Shown: in pieces, positions 6,491 through 8,796 of the stretch
Layout: each line of letters starts with the position of its first letter
How positions within the stretch are numbered: the stretch's first letter is position 1
DNA from: JAVBLQ01 sp031553435
GTDB taxonomy: Bacteria > Bacteroidota > Bacteroidia > Bacteroidales > Azobacteroidaceae
Length of the DNA: 8,796 bases
Reading direction: 5' to 3'
Assembly (NCBI GenBank): GCA_031553435.1
Contig: JAVBLQ010000027.1
Coordinates: forward strand, 1 to 8,796
Position numbers and translations under genes: made by a program
Notes under the pieces: generated by a model
The model's input: the letters and a program-made list of their open reading frames with translations, nothing else
Databases searched by the model: none
Told to the model about the DNA's origin: nothing

Positions 6491-7279
6491 ATGAAAAAAA
6501 TTATTTTTCTCTTAACTCTTGCAATTGTTGTTAACTTCGGTGCAAATGCACAATTCGGAAAAATCAAAATCGACACTAAAAAAGTAACAGAAGCCGCCGG
6601 CAACGTAGTCAATGCCGTAACTTTATCTGATGCCGATGTTGCTCAAATCTGTCAGGAATATGTTGACTGGATGGACGCTCACAATCCTGTTTGCGAAGTA
6701 AAATCAAAAGACAAAGGAATGAAAGCTTATGCTGTACGTTTGGACAACCTGGTAAAAAACCACTTAAACTATGATGGTTTGAAATTGGATATCAAAGTAT
6801 ACTATGTTGTTGAACAAAATGCTTTTGCTTGTGCAAACGGAAGTATCCGCGTATTGGCAGGTTTGATGGATATGTTGACTGACGACGAATTATTAGGCGT
6901 TATCGGTCACGAAATCGGCCACATCAAAAATGGCGACTCTAAATCTGCAATGAAAAATGCTTACCTTGTATCTGCAGGTAGAAGCGCCCTTAGCGCTACC
7001 GGAGGTGTTGCCGCTAAATTGACCGATTCTCAATTCGGAGACCTCGGAGAAGCTTTAGCCGGTGCTCAATTCTCTCAAAAACAAGAATATGCTGCTGACG
7101 ACTATGGTTACAATTTCCTGAAAGCTATCGGTCACGACCAAAAAGCAATGGCTTCTGCTTTACGTAAAATCGAACAATTATCAGCCGGTGGAGATAAAAG
7201 CAAAATGAAAGCTTTAATGTCAAGCCATCCGGATAGCGGAAAACGTGCCAAAAGATTGGAAGACAGAGACAAAAAATAA
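6491..7279 (+). CDS. Exported M48-family zinc metallopeptidase
   Basis: I start this at ATG 6491, not at the in-frame ATG 6431 that overlaps the preceding gene, because MKKIIFLLTL begins a clean signal peptide cleaved near ANAQ (18-21). The 262-residue product has the zinc motif HEIGH (140-144) and a third ligand candidate E199 in QKQEYAADDYG, where D203 is the usual conserved aspartate of the family. A C-terminal SSHPDSGKRAKRL segment (244-256) matches the conserved HPxxxxR region of small periplasmic M48 enzymes of the YcaL/LoiP/BepA type. There are no transmembrane segments beyond the signal, and no lipobox cysteine, so it should be periplasmic. Its likely role is envelope protein quality control, inferred from family. 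All catalytic residues appear intact. Confidence 0.93.
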   Translation: MKKIIFLLTLAIVVNFGANAQFGKIKIDTKKVTEAAGNVVNAVTLSDADVAQICQEYVDWMDAHNPVCEVKSKDKGMKAYAVRLDNLVKNHLNYDGLKLDIKVYYVVEQNAFACANGSIRVLAGLMDMLTDDELLGVIGHEIGHIKNGDSKSAMKNAYLVSAGRSALSATGGVAAKLTDSQFGDLGEALAGAQFSQKQEYAADDYGYNFLKAIGHDQKAMASALRKIEQLSAGGDKSKMKALMSSHPDSGKRAKRLEDRDKK

Positions 7280-7300
7280 ATTTGAAAGTTTATAAAGGTT

Positions 7301-7337
7301 AACGCTAACAGGGTTTAAATCTCTGTTAGCGTTTTTT
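7301..7337 (+). terminator. Intrinsic terminator after the M48 gene
   Basis: A perfect 11-bp stem, AACGCTAACAG (7301-7311) with CTGTTAGCGTT (7323-7333), encloses an 11-base loop and runs into six Ts (7332-7337). It lies 21 bases after the M48 stop codon and separates this unit from the downstream ATPase gene. Confidence 0.9.
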
Positions 7338-7417
7338 ATATTTAAAAAATTACTTACTTTGTTCTTCCAATTTTAGAAACTGTTTAAAAATTTTCTTACA
7401 TAAACTAAGCAAAATAT

Positions 7418-8796
7418 ATGAGCAAGCTTGAAAACTTCAAACAAATCATTGACAAAGATTACACTTTCAAAGGCGATTCTTTCATTCTCGGAGCCCCGGT
7501 CTTAGACGGAGAAGTAGTTCCCGACAGCTATATTCGTGTTCCCCTGAAAACAATGAACCGCCACGGTTTGATTGCCGGAGCAACCGGTACCGGAAAAACA
7601 AAGACATTGCAGGTAATTGCCGAATCATTAAGCGATGCAAGTGTATCTGTAGTCATGCTCGATATCAAAGGCGATTTGAGTGGAATAGCAGCTCCCGGAT
7701 CCGAAAACAAAATCATCCAGGAAAGATACGGGAAAATGAAGCTCGACTACAAACCTTCAGCTTATCCCGTAGAATTAATGAGCCTCAGCCATGAAAAAGG
7801 TGTCAGATTAAGGGCTACAGTCATGGAATTCGGTCCCGTTTTACTCTCCAAAATATTAGAACTCAATGATACTCAGGCCAGTTTGGTATCCCTTATTTTC
7901 AAGTTTTGTGATGATAGGCAATTGCCTTTAATTGATTTAAAAGACTTTTCCAAGGTTATTCAATATATCAGTAACGAAGGAAAAGAAGAAATAGAAAAAG
8001 AATACGGAAAAATATCTACTTCATCCACAGGAATTATTCTTCGTAAAATCATCGAACTTCAACAACAGGATGCCGATTTATTCTTCGGAGAACCATCATT
8101 CGAAACAAGCGACTTGATGCGGATCGATGATCAAGGCCGCGGAATGATCAATATTATCCGTGTAACAGACTTACAGGACAGACCTAAACTGTTTTCAACT
8201 TTTCTGCTCCAAATGCTTGCCGAGCTATACGCCACATGTCCGGAAGAAGGAGATTTGGACAGACCTAAACTCGTCATGTTCATTGATGAAGCTCACCTGA
8301 TCTTCCAGGAAGCAAGTTCCGTTTTGCTTCAACAAATTGAAACTATCATCAAGCTGATCCGTTCCAAAGGAATAGGAATTTTCTTCTGTACACAAAATCC
8401 TACGGATGTGCCACCTTCCGTTCTCGGACAATTGGGATTCAAAGTACAACATGCTTTAAGAGCCTTTACAGAAAAAGACAGGAAAGCCATCAAAAGTATG
8501 GCCGAAAATTTCCCTGGTTCTGAATTTTACAAAACAAGCGATTTACTCACAGCTATGGGAATCGGAGAAGCTTTAGTCACTTTACTGAACGAAAAAGGAA
8601 TGCCTACAGCCTTGGCTTACACAATGCTGACCTCTCCCCGCTCCCGCATGGATATCCTTTCAGACGAAGAAATAAATAATCTGGTTGCCAAAAGCAGATT
8701 AGCTTCCAAATACAATCAGGATACAGATAAAGAAAGCGCTTATGAAATTCTGACTGCCAGAATACAGAAAAGCCAACAGGAAAAAGAAGAACAAGC
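7418..8796 (+). CDS. HerA-like P-loop ATPase, DUF853 (YjgR type), 3'-incomplete
   Basis: The frame from ATG 7418 stays open to the window end: 459 codons plus two bases, against about 500 residues usual for the family, so only a short C-terminal tail is missing. Residues 20-27 (DSFILGAP) start the family N-terminus. Walker A is GATGTGKT (54-61), followed by the characteristic LDIKGDLSG (81-89). Walker B is VMFIDEAH (286-293), and CTQNPTDVP (324-332) matches the sensor region of HerA/FtsK-like motors. The C-terminal part after about 430 is charged and likely helical. Members are hexameric-type ATPases of uncertain cellular role, often annotated as HerA-like helicases; DNA translocation is inferred from the fold, and no NurA partner is visible here. 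A TTACTTTG at 7354-7361, one mismatch from the -7 consensus, could be its promoter. Confidence 0.92.
   Translation, partial: MSKLENFKQIIDKDYTFKGDSFILGAPVLDGEVVPDSYIRVPLKTMNRHGLIAGATGTGKTKTLQVIAESLSDASVSVVMLDIKGDLSGIAAPGSENKIIQERYGKMKLDYKPSAYPVELMSLSHEKGVRLRATVMEFGPVLLSKILELNDTQASLVSLIFKFCDDRQLPLIDLKDFSKVIQYISNEGKEEIEKEYGKISTSSTGIILRKIIELQQQDADLFFGEPSFETSDLMRIDDQGRGMINIIRVTDLQDRPKLFSTFLLQMLAELYATCPEEGDLDRPKLVMFIDEAHLIFQEASSVLLQQIETIIKLIRSKGIGIFFCTQNPTDVPPSVLGQLGFKVQHALRAFTEKDRKAIKSMAENFPGSEFYKTSDLLTAMGIGEALVTLLNEKGMPTALAYTMLTSPRSRMDILSDEEINNLVAKSRLASKYNQDTDKESAYEILTARIQKSQQEKEEQ

Noticed and set aside
7528..7716. Minus-strand ORF inside the HerA-like gene, and similar minus-strand ORFs at 2215-2621, 4399-4602 and 8225-8452
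   Set aside because: All are antisense to genes with clear conserved motifs and show no features of their own.

Overview
The window looks like a chromosomal stretch from a Bacteroidota bacterium, most probably a Bacteroidales species. Three things point there. The RHS core, the DUF3078 outer-membrane protein and the exported M48 peptidase are all typical of that phylum. Signal peptides end in the usual '-AQ' style. Genes lack obvious Shine-Dalgarno sequences, and the promoter-like sites fit the Bacteroidetes TAnnTTTG type rather than TATAAT. The genus cannot be fixed from this sequence.

Left part (1-4202) is an accessory polymorphic-toxin locus in decay or in turnover. It holds a small AT-rich two-helix membrane protein (2-448) and a large RHS/YD-repeat gene that has lost its 5' part (open from 511, first usable start GTG 571, end 2991). 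The RHS gene ends in a variable tip with a JAB/MPN-like HxHP motif. A small exported protein (2988-3503) overlaps it by ATGA and is the best candidate for its immunity partner. Next comes a strong stem-loop (3507-3544). After it lies a frameshifted, internally deleted copy of a related RHS tip (3540-3827), then a promoter-like site (3843-3872). The block ends with the left end and truncated tnpA of an IS66-family element (3929 to about 4095). This is the arrangement expected when RHS toxin tips are exchanged and old ones are left behind.

Middle and right part (4220-8796) is housekeeping sequence, all on the plus strand. It holds the YchF/OLA1 ATPase (4220-5323), a 208-bp spacer packed with nested inverted repeats (5336-5526), a DUF3078 outer-membrane barrel (5532-6434), an exported M48 metallopeptidase (6491-7279) with a clear intrinsic terminator (7301-7337), and a HerA-like DUF853 ATPase (7418 to beyond the window end). 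The DUF3078 and M48 genes are close enough to be co-transcribed; the others look like separate units.

The most interesting material is the RHS tip/immunity pair with its decayed paralogous tip, and the palindrome-rich spacer after ychF. No tRNA, rRNA or CRISPR array was seen.
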